The notes under the pieces: model-generated
What the model was told of the DNA's origin: nothing
Seen by the model: the letters and a program-made list of their open reading frames with translations, nothing else
Databases searched by the model: none
Source of the DNA: Rugamonas sp.
GTDB lineage: Bacteria > Pseudomonadota > Gammaproteobacteria > Burkholderiales > Burkholderiaceae_D
Length of the DNA: 45,757 bases
NCBI RefSeq assembly: GCF_025354735.1
Contig: NZ_JANXMI010000287.1
Coordinates: 1 to 45,757, forward strand
Direction of reading: 5' to 3'
Position numbers and translations under genes: made by a program
Shown: positions 17,125 through 25,003 of the stretch, piece after piece
Layout: every line of letters begins with the position of its first letter
Position numbering within the stretch: position 1 is the first letter of the stretch

Positions 17125-17751
17125 ATGTTCGACGAACGCTATTTCTATCAACCGTCGCAAGGCCACGGCCTGCCGCACGACCCCTTCAACGCCATCGTCG
17201 GCCCCCGGCCCATAGGCTGGATTTCGTCGCGCAGCGCGCAGGGCGTGCTCAATCTGGCGCCGTACAGCTTTTTCAACGGCTTCAATTACACCCCGCCCAT
17301 CATCGGCTTCGCCAGCATCGGCCGCAAGGACTCGCTCAACAACATCGAGCAGACCGGCGAATTCGTGTGGAACCTGGTCACGCGCTCCCTGGCCGAGGCG
17401 ATGAACGCTAGCTGCGCCGCCGCGCCGCCGGAAGTCGACGAGTTCCAGTTGGCCGGCCTGGCGACGGCGCCCTCGCGCATCGTCTCGGTGCCGCGCGTGG
17501 CCGAGGCGCTGGTGTCGTTCGAGTGCCGCCGCACGCAGATCATCGCGCTGCAAAACACGGCCGGCGAGGAGGTGGGATCGTGGCTGGTGCTGGGGGAGGT
17601 GGTGGGCGTGCATATCGCGCCGCAGCTGCTCAAGGACGGCGTCTACGACACCGCCGCCGCCCACCCGATTTTGCGCGGCGGCGGCCCGGCCGATTATTTC
17701 GAGATCGGCGCCGACGCGCTGTTCCAGATGCGCCGGCCGCGCTATCCCTGA
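17125..17751 (+). CDS. Flavin reductase-like (FMN-binding) protein
   Basis: A 208-residue member of the flavin-reductase-like/FMN-binding split-barrel family. HDPFNAIVGPRPIGWISS, LAPYSFFNGFNYTPPIIGFAS and TGEFVWNLVTRSLAEAMN are the flavin-site strands shared by this group. Such proteins reduce flavin or use it as cofactor, but many members are uncharacterised and no partner oxygenase is encoded nearby. It stands alone between the DUF2076 gene and the convergent sensor kinase, whose stop lies only a few bases away. Confidence 0.8.
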   Translation: MFDERYFYQPSQGHGLPHDPFNAIVGPRPIGWISSRSAQGVLNLAPYSFFNGFNYTPPIIGFASIGRKDSLNNIEQTGEFVWNLVTRSLAEAMNASCAAAPPEVDEFQLAGLATAPSRIVSVPRVAEALVSFECRRTQIIALQNTAGEEVGSWLVLGEVVGVHIAPQLLKDGVYDTAAAHPILRGGGPADYFEIGADALFQMRRPRYP

Positions 17752-17754
17752 GCG

Positions 17755-19194
17755 TCAGCCGGCGGCGGCCTTGAAGCGCAGGCGGAAGGTGGTCTGCCCG
17801 CCCGGCACGCTGTCGGCGACGATGCTGCCGCCGTGCAGCTCCATGATGGCGCGCACGATGGACAGTCCCAGCCCGGCCGAATGGGCCGACGCCGAACGCG
17901 CCGGGTCGGCCCGGTAATAGCGGTCGAAGATATGCGGCAGATGTTCGGCCGCGATGCCGGGCCCGGAATTGCAGACTACGATGTCGATGCCGCCATCGCC
18001 GTCGCCGTGGCGCGCCGTCAGCCGCACGGCGCCGCCGGCCGGCGTGTGCCGGATCGCGTTCGACACGAGGTTGCCGACGGCCCGTTGCAGCAGGATGGCG
18101 TCGGCGCTGACGATGGCGCCGGCGTCGCCGTCGACGGTCAGGGTGATGGCCGCTTCTTCGGCCAGCCCCTCGAAATAATCGCCGATGCGCCGCAGCTCGG
18201 CGTGCGCGTCGAGCTGCTCGCGCTGCAGGCCCAGTTGCGCGTTGTCGACCCGCGCCAGGAACAGCGTGTTCTCTATCATGCGCGCCAGCCGCTCATACTC
18301 TTCCGAATTCGACGCCAGCAACGTTTGATATTCCTCCACGCTGCGCGGCCGCGACAGCGCCACCTGGGTTTCCACCATCAGCGTGTTGATCGGCGTGCGC
18401 AAGTCGTGCGCCAGGTCGGCCGCGAAGCCGGACAGGCGCTGCACGCCGTCTTCGAGCCGGTCCAGCATGGCGTTGAAGGCGCTGCCCAGCTCCTGCAATT
18501 CGGCCGGCGCGTCCTGCACCGACAGGCGGCTGTTGAGGCGGTGCGTGCTGATGTCGTTGGCCTTGCCGATCACTGAGCGCAGCGGCATCATCCCCTGGCG
18601 CACGATGAGGAAGCCGAACGCCGTCGCCATCGCGGCGCCGGCGCAGACCGCGATCAGCAGATCGATGGCATAGCGCTTCAATATCAGGAGCCGGTCGGAG
18701 CGCTGGCGCGCGATGGTGATTTGCAGCGGCTGGCCGTGGGCGCCGCCGACCATGCCGATGGCGCTGACCATGCGCCCGCTGCCGGCGGCCGGGGTCCAGT
18801 CCTGGACGTCGCCGATGACCGGCTCGCGGTCGGCCGGCACCACCGCCGGCGGCAGCACCGGCATGGCGGCGGCCACGCTTTGCACCAGCACCTTCTGATC
18901 GGGGCCGGTCAGGCGCAGCACGAAATCGTCGTGGCCGAACACGGTGTCGAGCAGCGGATGGGGCGCGCGCTCGATCTCCGCGATCGACGGCGCTTCGCCG
19001 AGGATGTGGCGGATCAGCGCGATCTTGCCGATCAATTCGGCGTCGTCGCGGTAGGACATCTGCCGCGCCAGCGTTTGATACAGATAGGCGCCGACGCCGA
19101 CGAAGGTGACCACCGCCACCGCCGAAAACAGCAGCGCCAGGCGCAGCGTGATCGACAGCGGCGGGCGGCTCTTGGCGGCCGGCCGCGCCGTCAT
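17755..19194 (-). CDS. Heavy-metal-type sensor histidine kinase (CusS-like)
   Basis: A 479-residue membrane sensor kinase. Two membrane segments (about 17-39 and 176-198) flank a periplasmic domain of about 135 residues. A HAMP linker follows, then the H-box [10 protein letters not shown] (phosphoacceptor His263), N-box [12 protein letters not shown]1 NSGPGI and G2 SAGLGLSIV. The layout matches CusS/CzcS heavy-metal sensors. The true start is the ATG at 19192-19194, which overlaps the regulator stop as ATGA; a longer in-frame reading upstream is an artefact inside the regulator gene. The divergent His-rich DUF305 protein supports a metal signal, but the metal is not shown by the sequence. Confidence 0.88.
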   Translation of the reverse strand: MTARPAAKSRPPLSITLRLALLFSAVAVVTFVGVGAYLYQTLARQMSYRDDAELIGKIALIRHILGEAPSIAEIERAPHPLLDTVFGHDDFVLRLTGPDQKVLVQSVAAAMPVLPPAVVPADREPVIGDVQDWTPAAGSGRMVSAIGMVGGAHGQPLQITIARQRSDRLLILKRYAIDLLIAVCAGAAMATAFGFLIVRQGMMPLRSVIGKANDISTHRLNSRLSVQDAPAELQELGSAFNAMLDRLEDGVQRLSGFAADLAHDLRTPINTLMVETQVALSRPRSVEEYQTLLASNSEEYERLARMIENTLFLARVDNAQLGLQREQLDAHAELRRIGDYFEGLAEEAAITLTVDGDAGAIVSADAILLQRAVGNLVSNAIRHTPAGGAVRLTARHGDGDGGIDIVVCNSGPGIAAEHLPHIFDRYYRADPARSASAHSAGLGLSIVRAIMELHGGSIVADSVPGGQTTFRLRFKAAAG

Positions 19195-19862
19195 TCGCGC
19201 AGCTCCATCAGGTAGCCCATGCCGCGCACCGTGTGCACCAGCTTGACGGCGTAGGGATCGTCGATCTTGGCGCGCAGGCGGCGGATCGCGACGTCGACGA
19301 CGTTGGTGTCGGAATCGAAGTTCATGTCCCACACCTGCGAGGCGATCTGCGAGCGCGACATCACTTCGCCCTGGCGCTTGGCCAGCAGGTGCAGCAGCGC
19401 GAACTCCTTGGCCGTCAAATCGATGCGGGCGCCGCCACGCGTGACGCGCCGTTTCAGCACATCGATTTCGAGGTCGGCCAGGTGGATCACTTCGGCCTCG
19501 CGCACCGGGCCGCGCCGCATCAGCGTCTTGATGCGGGCCAGCAGTTCGGCGAAGGCGAAGGGCTTGACCAGATAATCGTCGGCGCCCAGTTCCAGTCCCT
19601 TGACGCGGTCGACGACGTCGTCGCGCGCCGTCAGGAACAGCACCGGCGTGTCTTTGCGCTCGCGCAGTTTTTGCAGCACGGTCCAGCCGTCCATCTGTGG
19701 CAGCATCACATCGAGCACGATCAGTTCATAGTCGCGTTCCAGCGCCAGGTTCAAACCGTCCGGGCCATTGCGGGCCAGGTCGGCCACGTAGCCCGATTCC
19801 TGCAAACCCTTGCGCAGGTAGTCGCCGGCCTTCGGTTCATCTTCAACGATCAATATAGGCAT
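19191..19862 (-). CDS. OmpR-family response regulator (CusR/CopR-like)
   Basis: A 223-residue regulator: receiver domain 1-115 with phosphoacceptor Asp51 ([14 protein letters not shown]), Thr78 and Lys100 (DYLVKPF), and an OmpR-type winged helix (about 125-220, with [16 protein letters not shown] and [14 protein letters not shown]). It belongs to the heavy-metal-responsive subgroup. It is the first gene of a two-gene operon coupled to the kinase by a 4-nt overlap. It is divergent from the DUF305/YncE genes, whose upstream region carries a direct repeat of the kind these regulators bind. Confidence 0.9.
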   Translation of the reverse strand: MPILIVEDEPKAGDYLRKGLQESGYVADLARNGPDGLNLALERDYELIVLDVMLPQMDGWTVLQKLRERKDTPVLFLTARDDVVDRVKGLELGADDYLVKPFAFAELLARIKTLMRRGPVREAEVIHLADLEIDVLKRRVTRGGARIDLTAKEFALLHLLAKRQGEVMSRSQIASQVWDMNFDSDTNVVDVAIRRLRAKIDDPYAVKLVHTVRGMGYLMELRE

Positions 19863-19938
19863 GGTGTTCTTTCAAGAGTGGACCCATTGTGCGGGGTTTT
19901 ACCGCGCCCGTGGATTACAAAGGCGTCATCTGCCGGAC

Positions 19939-19994
19939 CGTAATCGAACTGTAATGCGACGGTCATGCTGGCGTCAGGCGGCGCTTTCTATACT
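19939..19994 (+). promoter_or_regulatory. Direct repeat and -10 box upstream of the DUF305 gene
   Basis: GTAAT occurs twice with an 11-bp period (19940-19944 and 19951-19955), one helical turn, as is usual for OmpR-family binding sites. A good -10 (TATACT, 19989-19994) follows, with no recognisable -35 in front of it. This fits activation by the divergent response regulator; the link is inferred. Confidence 0.45.
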
Positions 19995-20023
19995 GGCTTC
20001 GTCTACCCCACATGGAGTCCGTC

Positions 20024-20521
20024 ATGCAGAACCGATCATACCCGCGATCATCGTCGCTGTTGCGCATTGTGCGCCAGGCCAGTCTTGGCGCGGCGATCTG
20101 CCTGGGCGCGGCCCACGCCGGCGCGCAGGAGCACCAGCAGGAGCACCAGCAAGAACACCAACACCATCACGATGGCATGGCGATGTCCATGGACGGCGCG
20201 CCGTCGGACCCGGCGACCAAGCCGGTGTTCGTGGCCAGCACCGCCAAGTCCTTCGCCGCGCTGATGGACGACGCCATGGCCGTGATGGACGACGGCATGC
20301 GGCGGGCGCCGATGGACGGCCAGAGCGAACACGATTTCATCACGATGATGATGCCGCACCATCAGGGCGCGGTCGACATGGCCAAGGCCGTGCTGCTCTA
20401 CACCGACGACCCGGAAATCCGCAACCTCGCGCTGGGCATCGTGGCCGAGCAGCAGAACGAAATCCGCGTCATGCAGGCGTGGCTGAAGCGCCATCCATCC
20501 TTAACTTCACCACAGGACTAG
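20024..20521 (+). CDS. DUF305-family exported protein with His-rich repeat
   Basis: A 165-residue exported protein. The start at 20024 is chosen because GGAG lies 7-8 nt upstream; an in-frame ATG at 20012 overlaps that site. An N-terminal signal segment (ASLGAAICLGAAHAGA) is followed by three imperfect EHQQ repeats and HHHDGMAMSMDG, a probable metal-binding stretch rich in His and Met. The C-terminal half is the DUF305 fold with MMMPHHQGAVDMAKAVL and the helix IVAEQQNEIRVMQAWL. DUF305 proteins often sit beside copper genes. Here the divergent two-component system and the following beta-propeller gene, 7 nt away, suggest a periplasmic metal-related function. Confidence 0.82.
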   Translation: MQNRSYPRSSSLLRIVRQASLGAAICLGAAHAGAQEHQQEHQQEHQHHHDGMAMSMDGAPSDPATKPVFVASTAKSFAALMDDAMAVMDDGMRRAPMDGQSEHDFITMMMPHHQGAVDMAKAVLLYTDDPEIRNLALGIVAEQQNEIRVMQAWLKRHPSLTSPQD

Positions 20522-20528
20522 AACAACC

Positions 20529-21932
20529 ATGAAAACACTTTCCAACCTGGTCAACCACGCGGCCGCCGGCGCCGCGCTGGCGCTGGTGGTCAACGCCGCC
20601 TGGGCGCTGCCGACGGCGCAGGACCGCGTCTACACGGCGGACCAGAACAGCAATACGGTGTCGGTGTTTAACCCGGCCACCAACACGCTGCTGGGCCAGA
20701 TCAAGCTCGGTAACGCGCGCCCGGACGTGCTCTCGCCGCTGTATCGCGGCGAGATCAATGTGCACGGCATGGGCTTTTCGCCCGATCATAAAACGCTGCT
20801 GGTGATTGCCAACGGCTCCAATTCGGTCACCTTCATCGACACCGCGACCAACAAGGTCAAAGGCAAGACCTACATCGGCCGCTCGCCCCACGAAGGCTTC
20901 TTCAGCGCCGACGGCAAGGAGGTATGGGTGGTGGTGCGCGGCGAGGATTACATCTCGGTGATCGATCCGCTGACGTTCAAGGAAACGCGCCGCATCCAGA
21001 CCGACGTCGGACCGGGCATGGTGCAGTTCATGCCGGACGGGAAGCTGGCGTTCGCGGTGTCGAGCTTCACGCCGACGGTCGATGTGATCGACGTGAAGAC
21101 GCACGAAATCGTCAAGCGGATCAGCGTGGTCAGCCCGTTCTCGCCGTTCCTGCAGTTCACGCCGGACTTCAAGGAGCTGTGGATGACGCACAAGGACGTC
21201 GGCAAGGTCACGCGCATCGATACCCGCACGCTGGAGGTGACGGGCGTGATCGACACCGGCTTTATCAGCAACCATTTGTCGTTCGCGACGGTCGGCGGCG
21301 CGGTCTATGCGTATGTGTCGATCGGCGGCGAAAATGTGGTGAAGGTGTACAGCACCGGCAAGGAAGCGACACTGGTGGCGACGATCGCCACCGGGGCCCT
21401 GCCGCACGGCATGTGGACGTCGGACGACAGCAGCCGCGTTTATGTGGGGCTGGAAAATGGCGACGGCGTCGACGTGATCGACACCGCGAGCAACCAGGTG
21501 ATCGCGCACATGGCGGGCGGGCAGGCGCCGCAGGCCTTGCTGTTCCTGTCGCACGTGGTGGCGGCGGGCGAGGCCGGCACCGCCAACCTGGTGCCGCGTG
21601 CGAATCATGACGCGGTCAATATCGCGCTCAAGCCGGTGACGGGGGCGGGCAAGGGCTTTGTCGTGTCGCGCAATCTGGGCGTGGTCGATGCGCTGGAGGT
21701 GTCGCTGTTCAAGCTCAAGCCGGAAACGATTTATACCGTTTATATGAGCGGGCAGGCGGCGGCGCTGGCGAGCTTCAAGACCGATGCGAAGGGGATGGCC
21801 AATGGCACCATGATCGGACCGGTGCGCGAGGCGGCCCGCCTGGATGCGGCGGGCGCCGGCGGCCATCTGCTGGTGATGGAGGGCGCGCAGCCGGCCGACG
21901 CCAGCAAGGCGGTGCTGGTCGATGCGCTGTGA
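20529..21932 (+). CDS. Exported YncE-like beta-propeller protein
   Basis: A 467-residue protein with a signal peptide (ending near WALPTA) and a seven-blade propeller of the YncE/YVTN type. Repeated units are of the form VSVFNPATNTLLGQIKLG, VTFIDTATNKVKGKTYIG, ISVIDPLTFKETRRIQT, VDVIDVKTHEIVKRISV and VDVIDTASNQVIAHMAGG. Residues after about 360 form a separate C-terminal part (ALKPVTGAGKGFVVS, LEVSLFKLKPETIYTVYMSG) that looks like an extra beta domain. The biochemical role is unknown. Its gene follows the DUF305 gene by 7 nt, so both are probably co-expressed under the divergent two-component system. Confidence 0.78.
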   Translation: MKTLSNLVNHAAAGAALALVVNAAWALPTAQDRVYTADQNSNTVSVFNPATNTLLGQIKLGNARPDVLSPLYRGEINVHGMGFSPDHKTLLVIANGSNSVTFIDTATNKVKGKTYIGRSPHEGFFSADGKEVWVVVRGEDYISVIDPLTFKETRRIQTDVGPGMVQFMPDGKLAFAVSSFTPTVDVIDVKTHEIVKRISVVSPFSPFLQFTPDFKELWMTHKDVGKVTRIDTRTLEVTGVIDTGFISNHLSFATVGGAVYAYVSIGGENVVKVYSTGKEATLVATIATGALPHGMWTSDDSSRVYVGLENGDGVDVIDTASNQVIAHMAGGQAPQALLFLSHVVAAGEAGTANLVPRANHDAVNIALKPVTGAGKGFVVSRNLGVVDALEVSLFKLKPETIYTVYMSGQAAALASFKTDAKGMANGTMIGPVREAARLDAAGAGGHLLVMEGAQPADASKAVLVDAL

Positions 21933-21955
21933 GGCGGGCCGGCGCTCGCGCTGAT

Positions 21956-23050
21956 TTAGTAGGTGTAGAACATGCGCTGGATTTCCTTGCTGTCGGCGGT
22001 TTTGGTCAGCGCCAGCATTAGCAGGATGCGGGCTTTTTGCGCGTTGAGGGTGTCGGCCACCACGAAGTCGAGGGCGTCGTCGTTGGCTTCGCCGTTGCGG
22101 GCGACGATGCCTTGTCCGACCCGGCTGGCGCGCACGATGACCACGCCTTGCTGGCGCGCCGCCGTCAGCGCCGGCACCATGGGCGCGGCCAGGCTGCCGT
22201 CGCCGACGCCGGCGTGGATGATGCCCTTGGCGCCCGCCGCGACCAGGGCGTTGAGCGCCGTCGGCTGCATGTTGGCGTAGCCGTAGACGATGTCAACCTG
22301 CGGCAGCGCGTCCAGGCGGCTGATGTCGAACACCGTGTCGGCCGTGTTCTTGCGCGTCGACTGGCGGTAGAAAAACGGGTGGTTGCCCTGGATGTAGCCG
22401 AGCATGCCCAGTTCCGTCGTCTTGAAGGTGTCCGGCGTCGACGTGTTGGTCTTGCTGACCTCGCGGGCGGCGTGGATCTGGTCGTTCATCGCCACCAGCA
22501 CACCCTTGCCGACCGCCTCCGGACTGGCCGCCAGCAGCACCGCGTTGTACAGGTTGATCGGGCCGTCGGCCGACAGCGCCGTCGAGGGCCGCATCGCGCC
22601 CACCAGCACCACCGGCTTGCGGCTCTTGACGACGAGGTCGAGGAAGTAGGCCGTTTCTTCCAGCGTGTCGGTGCCGTGGGTGATGACGATGCCGTCCACA
22701 TTGTCTTGCGCCAGCAGGGCGTTGACGCGCTTGGCCAGCGTCAGCCAGTGGGCGTTGTCCATGCTTTCGCTGGCGATCTGCATCACCTGCTCGCCGCTGA
22801 CGTGGGCCACCTTGGCCAGTTCCGGCACGGCCTGGATCAGGCTCTGCACGCCCACCGTGGCCGAAGTGTAGCCGATGGTGGTGGTGCTGCTGGCGCCGGT
22901 GCCGGCGATGGTGCCGCCGGTGGCCAGGATGGTGACGTTGGCCAGGTGGGCCGGGGCGGCGTCGGCGGCGCCGGCCGGCAGCCGGACGGCGGCCAGCAGC
23001 AGGGCGGTGACGGCGGCGCTGATCCAGCGTGCGGGTGGGATGTGCTGCAT
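21956..23050 (-). CDS. Type II (periplasmic) L-asparaginase
   Basis: A 364-residue asparaginase with a signal peptide (to about residue 29, AGA-ADA). The two catalytic triads are visible: Thr47 (ATGGTIAGTG) with Tyr61, and Thr127-Asp128 (THGTDTLEETA) with Lys200 (EVSKTNT). VGAMRPSTALSADGPINLYNAV and the C-terminal TKTADSKEIQRMFYTY are as in E. coli AnsB. It would hydrolyse asparagine (and perhaps glutamine) in the periplasm, giving aspartate and ammonia. It is monocistronic on the minus strand and divergent from the reductase fusion. The signal peptide and full-length catalytic domains leave little doubt on function. Confidence 0.92.
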   Translation of the reverse strand: MQHIPPARWISAAVTALLLAAVRLPAGAADAAPAHLANVTILATGGTIAGTGASSTTTIGYTSATVGVQSLIQAVPELAKVAHVSGEQVMQIASESMDNAHWLTLAKRVNALLAQDNVDGIVITHGTDTLEETAYFLDLVVKSRKPVVLVGAMRPSTALSADGPINLYNAVLLAASPEAVGKGVLVAMNDQIHAAREVSKTNTSTPDTFKTTELGMLGYIQGNHPFFYRQSTRKNTADTVFDISRLDALPQVDIVYGYANMQPTALNALVAAGAKGIIHAGVGDGSLAAPMVPALTAARQQGVVIVRASRVGQGIVARNGEANDDALDFVVADTLNAQKARILLMLALTKTADSKEIQRMFYTY

Positions 23051-23090
23051 GGGGACTCCTCTGTGTGCGTTGAGGGTAGCGATGTTATCA

Positions 23091-23114
23091 AATCCGCGCG
23101 CCGCCGCGCGGATT
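23091..23114. repeat. Perfect inverted repeat in the asparaginase/reductase intergenic region
   Basis: Arms AATCCGCGCG (23091-23100) and CGCGCGGATT (23105-23114) with a 4-nt spacer, 41 bp upstream of the asparaginase start. It could be a regulator site or a leader hairpin; no family can be assigned. Confidence 0.45.
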
Positions 23115-23163
23115 ATCGTGAGGCCGCCGCGTCGCCATGGCTGCTGCTTGACCCGGCGCCGGA

Positions 23164-23172
23164 TGCTATGAT
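23164..23172 (+). promoter_or_regulatory. Extended -10 promoter of the reductase fusion gene
   Basis: TGCTATGAT (TG-n-TATGAT) lies about 55 bp upstream of the ATG at 23227. The -35 region is poor, as is common with extended -10 promoters. Confidence 0.4.
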
Positions 23173-23226
23173 CTTGCCTGCGGGGCCGCAGGCCGCGCTT
23201 CCGTTGCCGAGAAAGCGAGACTGTGC

Positions 23227-24918
23227 ATGAACCAGAATTCCTCCATCAATCCGGCCACCCGGGTCGACATCGCCAACCGCATGCACCAGCTGTTTCCGAC
23301 GCTGGACGAGGCGCAATTCGCGCTGATGAGCCGTTACGGGCAGCGCCGCCACTTTCGGGCCGGCGAGCTGATGTTCGCGCAGGGTCAGCGCCATATCGCG
23401 ATGTACGTCGTCATCGCCGGCACCATACGGCTGGAACGCAGCTCGGCGCTCGGTTCCTATGTGATGGGCACGCACGGCGCCGGCCGCTTCACCGGCGAGG
23501 TCGGCACGCTGGCCGGCCGCGCCGCCGTCGCCACGGCCACCGCCCAGACCGATTGCGACGTGCTGGAAATCCCGGAGGAGGCGCTGCGCACGCTGGTCAT
23601 CACGGAGGCCGAACTGAGCGAGACCATCATGCGCGCCTTCATCCTGCGCCGCGTTTCCTTCATCAACGACCAGAGCGGCGGCGTGATCCTGATCGGCTCG
23701 CAGCAGTCGGGCGACACGCTCAAGCTGCGCGGCTTCCTGGCCCGCAACGCCCAGCCGGTGGCCTATTTCGACCGCGAAGTGCATCCGGAAACGGAAGACG
23801 TCATGGCCCGTTTCGGCGTGACGGCCGACGAGATGCCGGCCGTGGTGACGGTCGATGGCACGGTGCTCAAGCGGCCGACCATGCGCGAGCTGGCCGACGC
23901 CATCGGCCTCAGCCCCGACAATCTGCACGACCGCAGCTTCGACCTGGTGGTCGTCGGCGCCGGGCCGGCCGGGCTGGCGGCGGCCGTGTACGCGGCCTCG
24001 GAAGGCTTGTCCGTGGCCGTGCTCGATAAAAAGGCGCCGGGCGGCCAGGCCGGATCGAGCTCGAAGATCGAAAACTATTTCGGCTTTCCCACCGGCGTGT
24101 CCGGCCAGGCGCTGGCCGGGCGCGGGCTGTCGCAGGCGCGCAAGTTCGGCGCCGAAGTGGCGGTGCCGTGCGACGTTGTCAAGCTCTCGTGCCTGGACGT
24201 CAGCGACACCTTCGACATCTTCATCGACAGCGGCGAATTGATCCACGCGCGCTCCGTCGTCGTCGCCACCGGCGCGCGCTACCGCAAGCCGGACCTGGCC
24301 GAGCTGGAGCGCTTCGAGGGCCGCGGCGTCTATTACAGCGCCTCGTTCATGGAAGCCAATCTGTGCGCCGGCGAAGACGTCGTCATCGTCGGCGGCGGCA
24401 ATTCGGCCGGCCAGGCGGCCGTGTTCCTGGCCGGCCACGTGCGCCATGTGCACATCGTGGTGCGCGCCGACGGCCTGGCGGCGAGCATGTCGCATTACCT
24501 GATACAGCGCATCGAGGCGGCCAGCAACATCACGCTGCACACGCAGACCCAGATCGTCAGCCTGCACGGCGCGACCCAGCTCGAATCGATACACTGGCAA
24601 CAGCGCGGCGGTGCGCCGGCGCCGCTGCCGGTGCGCCACCTGTTCCTGTTCCTCGGCGCCCAGCCGAACACGGCGTGGCTGCGCGGCTGCGTCGCCCTCG
24701 ACGACAAAAACTTCGTGCTGACCGGCGCCCAGCTGCCGGCCGGCGCATGGCCGCTGGAACGCGCGCCGCACTTCCTGGAAACGAGCCGGCCGCGCATCTT
24801 CGCCGTCGGCGACGTGCGCAGCGGCTCGGTCAAGCGGGTGGCGGCCGGCGTCGGCGAAGGGTCGGCGGCGGTGCAGTCGCTGCACATGGTGCTGGCCGAA
24901 GCGGGCGGCGCGGCGTAA
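23227..24918 (+). CDS. Cyclic-nucleotide-domain / thioredoxin-reductase-like flavoprotein fusion
   Basis: A 563-residue fusion. Residues about 15-145 resemble a cyclic-nucleotide-binding (Crp-type) domain (FRAGELMFAQGQRHIAMYVVIAGTI, GRFTGEVGTLAGRAAVATA). Residues about 165-232 look like a small thioredoxin/glutaredoxin-fold module without cysteines (RGFLARNAQPVAYFDREVHPETE). The rest is a thioredoxin-reductase-type FAD/NADPH unit: FAD motif GAGPAG (244-249), PGGQAGSSSKIENYFGFP, NADPH motif VGGGNSAGQAA (388-398) and ATGARYRKP. The redox CxxC normally found between the FAD and NADPH halves is missing (YYSASFMEANL lies there), and no CxxC exists elsewhere. It therefore cannot be a standard thioredoxin reductase; an electron-transfer or signalling flavoenzyme is more likely. 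Confidence 0.85.
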   Translation: MNQNSSINPATRVDIANRMHQLFPTLDEAQFALMSRYGQRRHFRAGELMFAQGQRHIAMYVVIAGTIRLERSSALGSYVMGTHGAGRFTGEVGTLAGRAAVATATAQTDCDVLEIPEEALRTLVITEAELSETIMRAFILRRVSFINDQSGGVILIGSQQSGDTLKLRGFLARNAQPVAYFDREVHPETEDVMARFGVTADEMPAVVTVDGTVLKRPTMRELADAIGLSPDNLHDRSFDLVVVGAGPAGLAAAVYAASEGLSVAVLDKKAPGGQAGSSSKIENYFGFPTGVSGQALAGRGLSQARKFGAEVAVPCDVVKLSCLDVSDTFDIFIDSGELIHARSVVVATGARYRKPDLAELERFEGRGVYYSASFMEANLCAGEDVVIVGGGNSAGQAAVFLAGHVRHVHIVVRADGLAASMSHYLIQRIEAASNITLHTQTQIVSLHGATQLESIHWQQRGGAPAPLPVRHLFLFLGAQPNTAWLRGCVALDDKNFVLTGAQLPAGAWPLERAPHFLETSRPRIFAVGDVRSGSVKRVAAGVGEGSAAVQSLHMVLAEAGGAA

Positions 24919-24941
24919 CCGGCCGGCGCCGCAACGCGGCG

Positions 24942-24960
24942 GGCCGGGGTCAGCCCGGCC
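24942..24960. terminator. GC-rich hairpin between convergent genes
   Basis: A 7-bp stem GGCCGGG/CCCGGCC with a 5-nt loop, in the 85-bp gap between the convergent reductase and patatin-like genes. There is no T-run, so a termination role is only possible. Confidence 0.35.
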
Positions 24961-25003
24961 GGTCGTCGCGCCGCGCCGTGTAGCCCAGCTTCGCGTTCCG
25001 CGC

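Noticed and set aside
19195..19332. N-terminal extension of the CusS-like kinase
   Set aside because: It lies inside the response-regulator gene in another frame; the ATGA overlap at 19191-19194 gives the natural start with membrane segment 1 in the right place.
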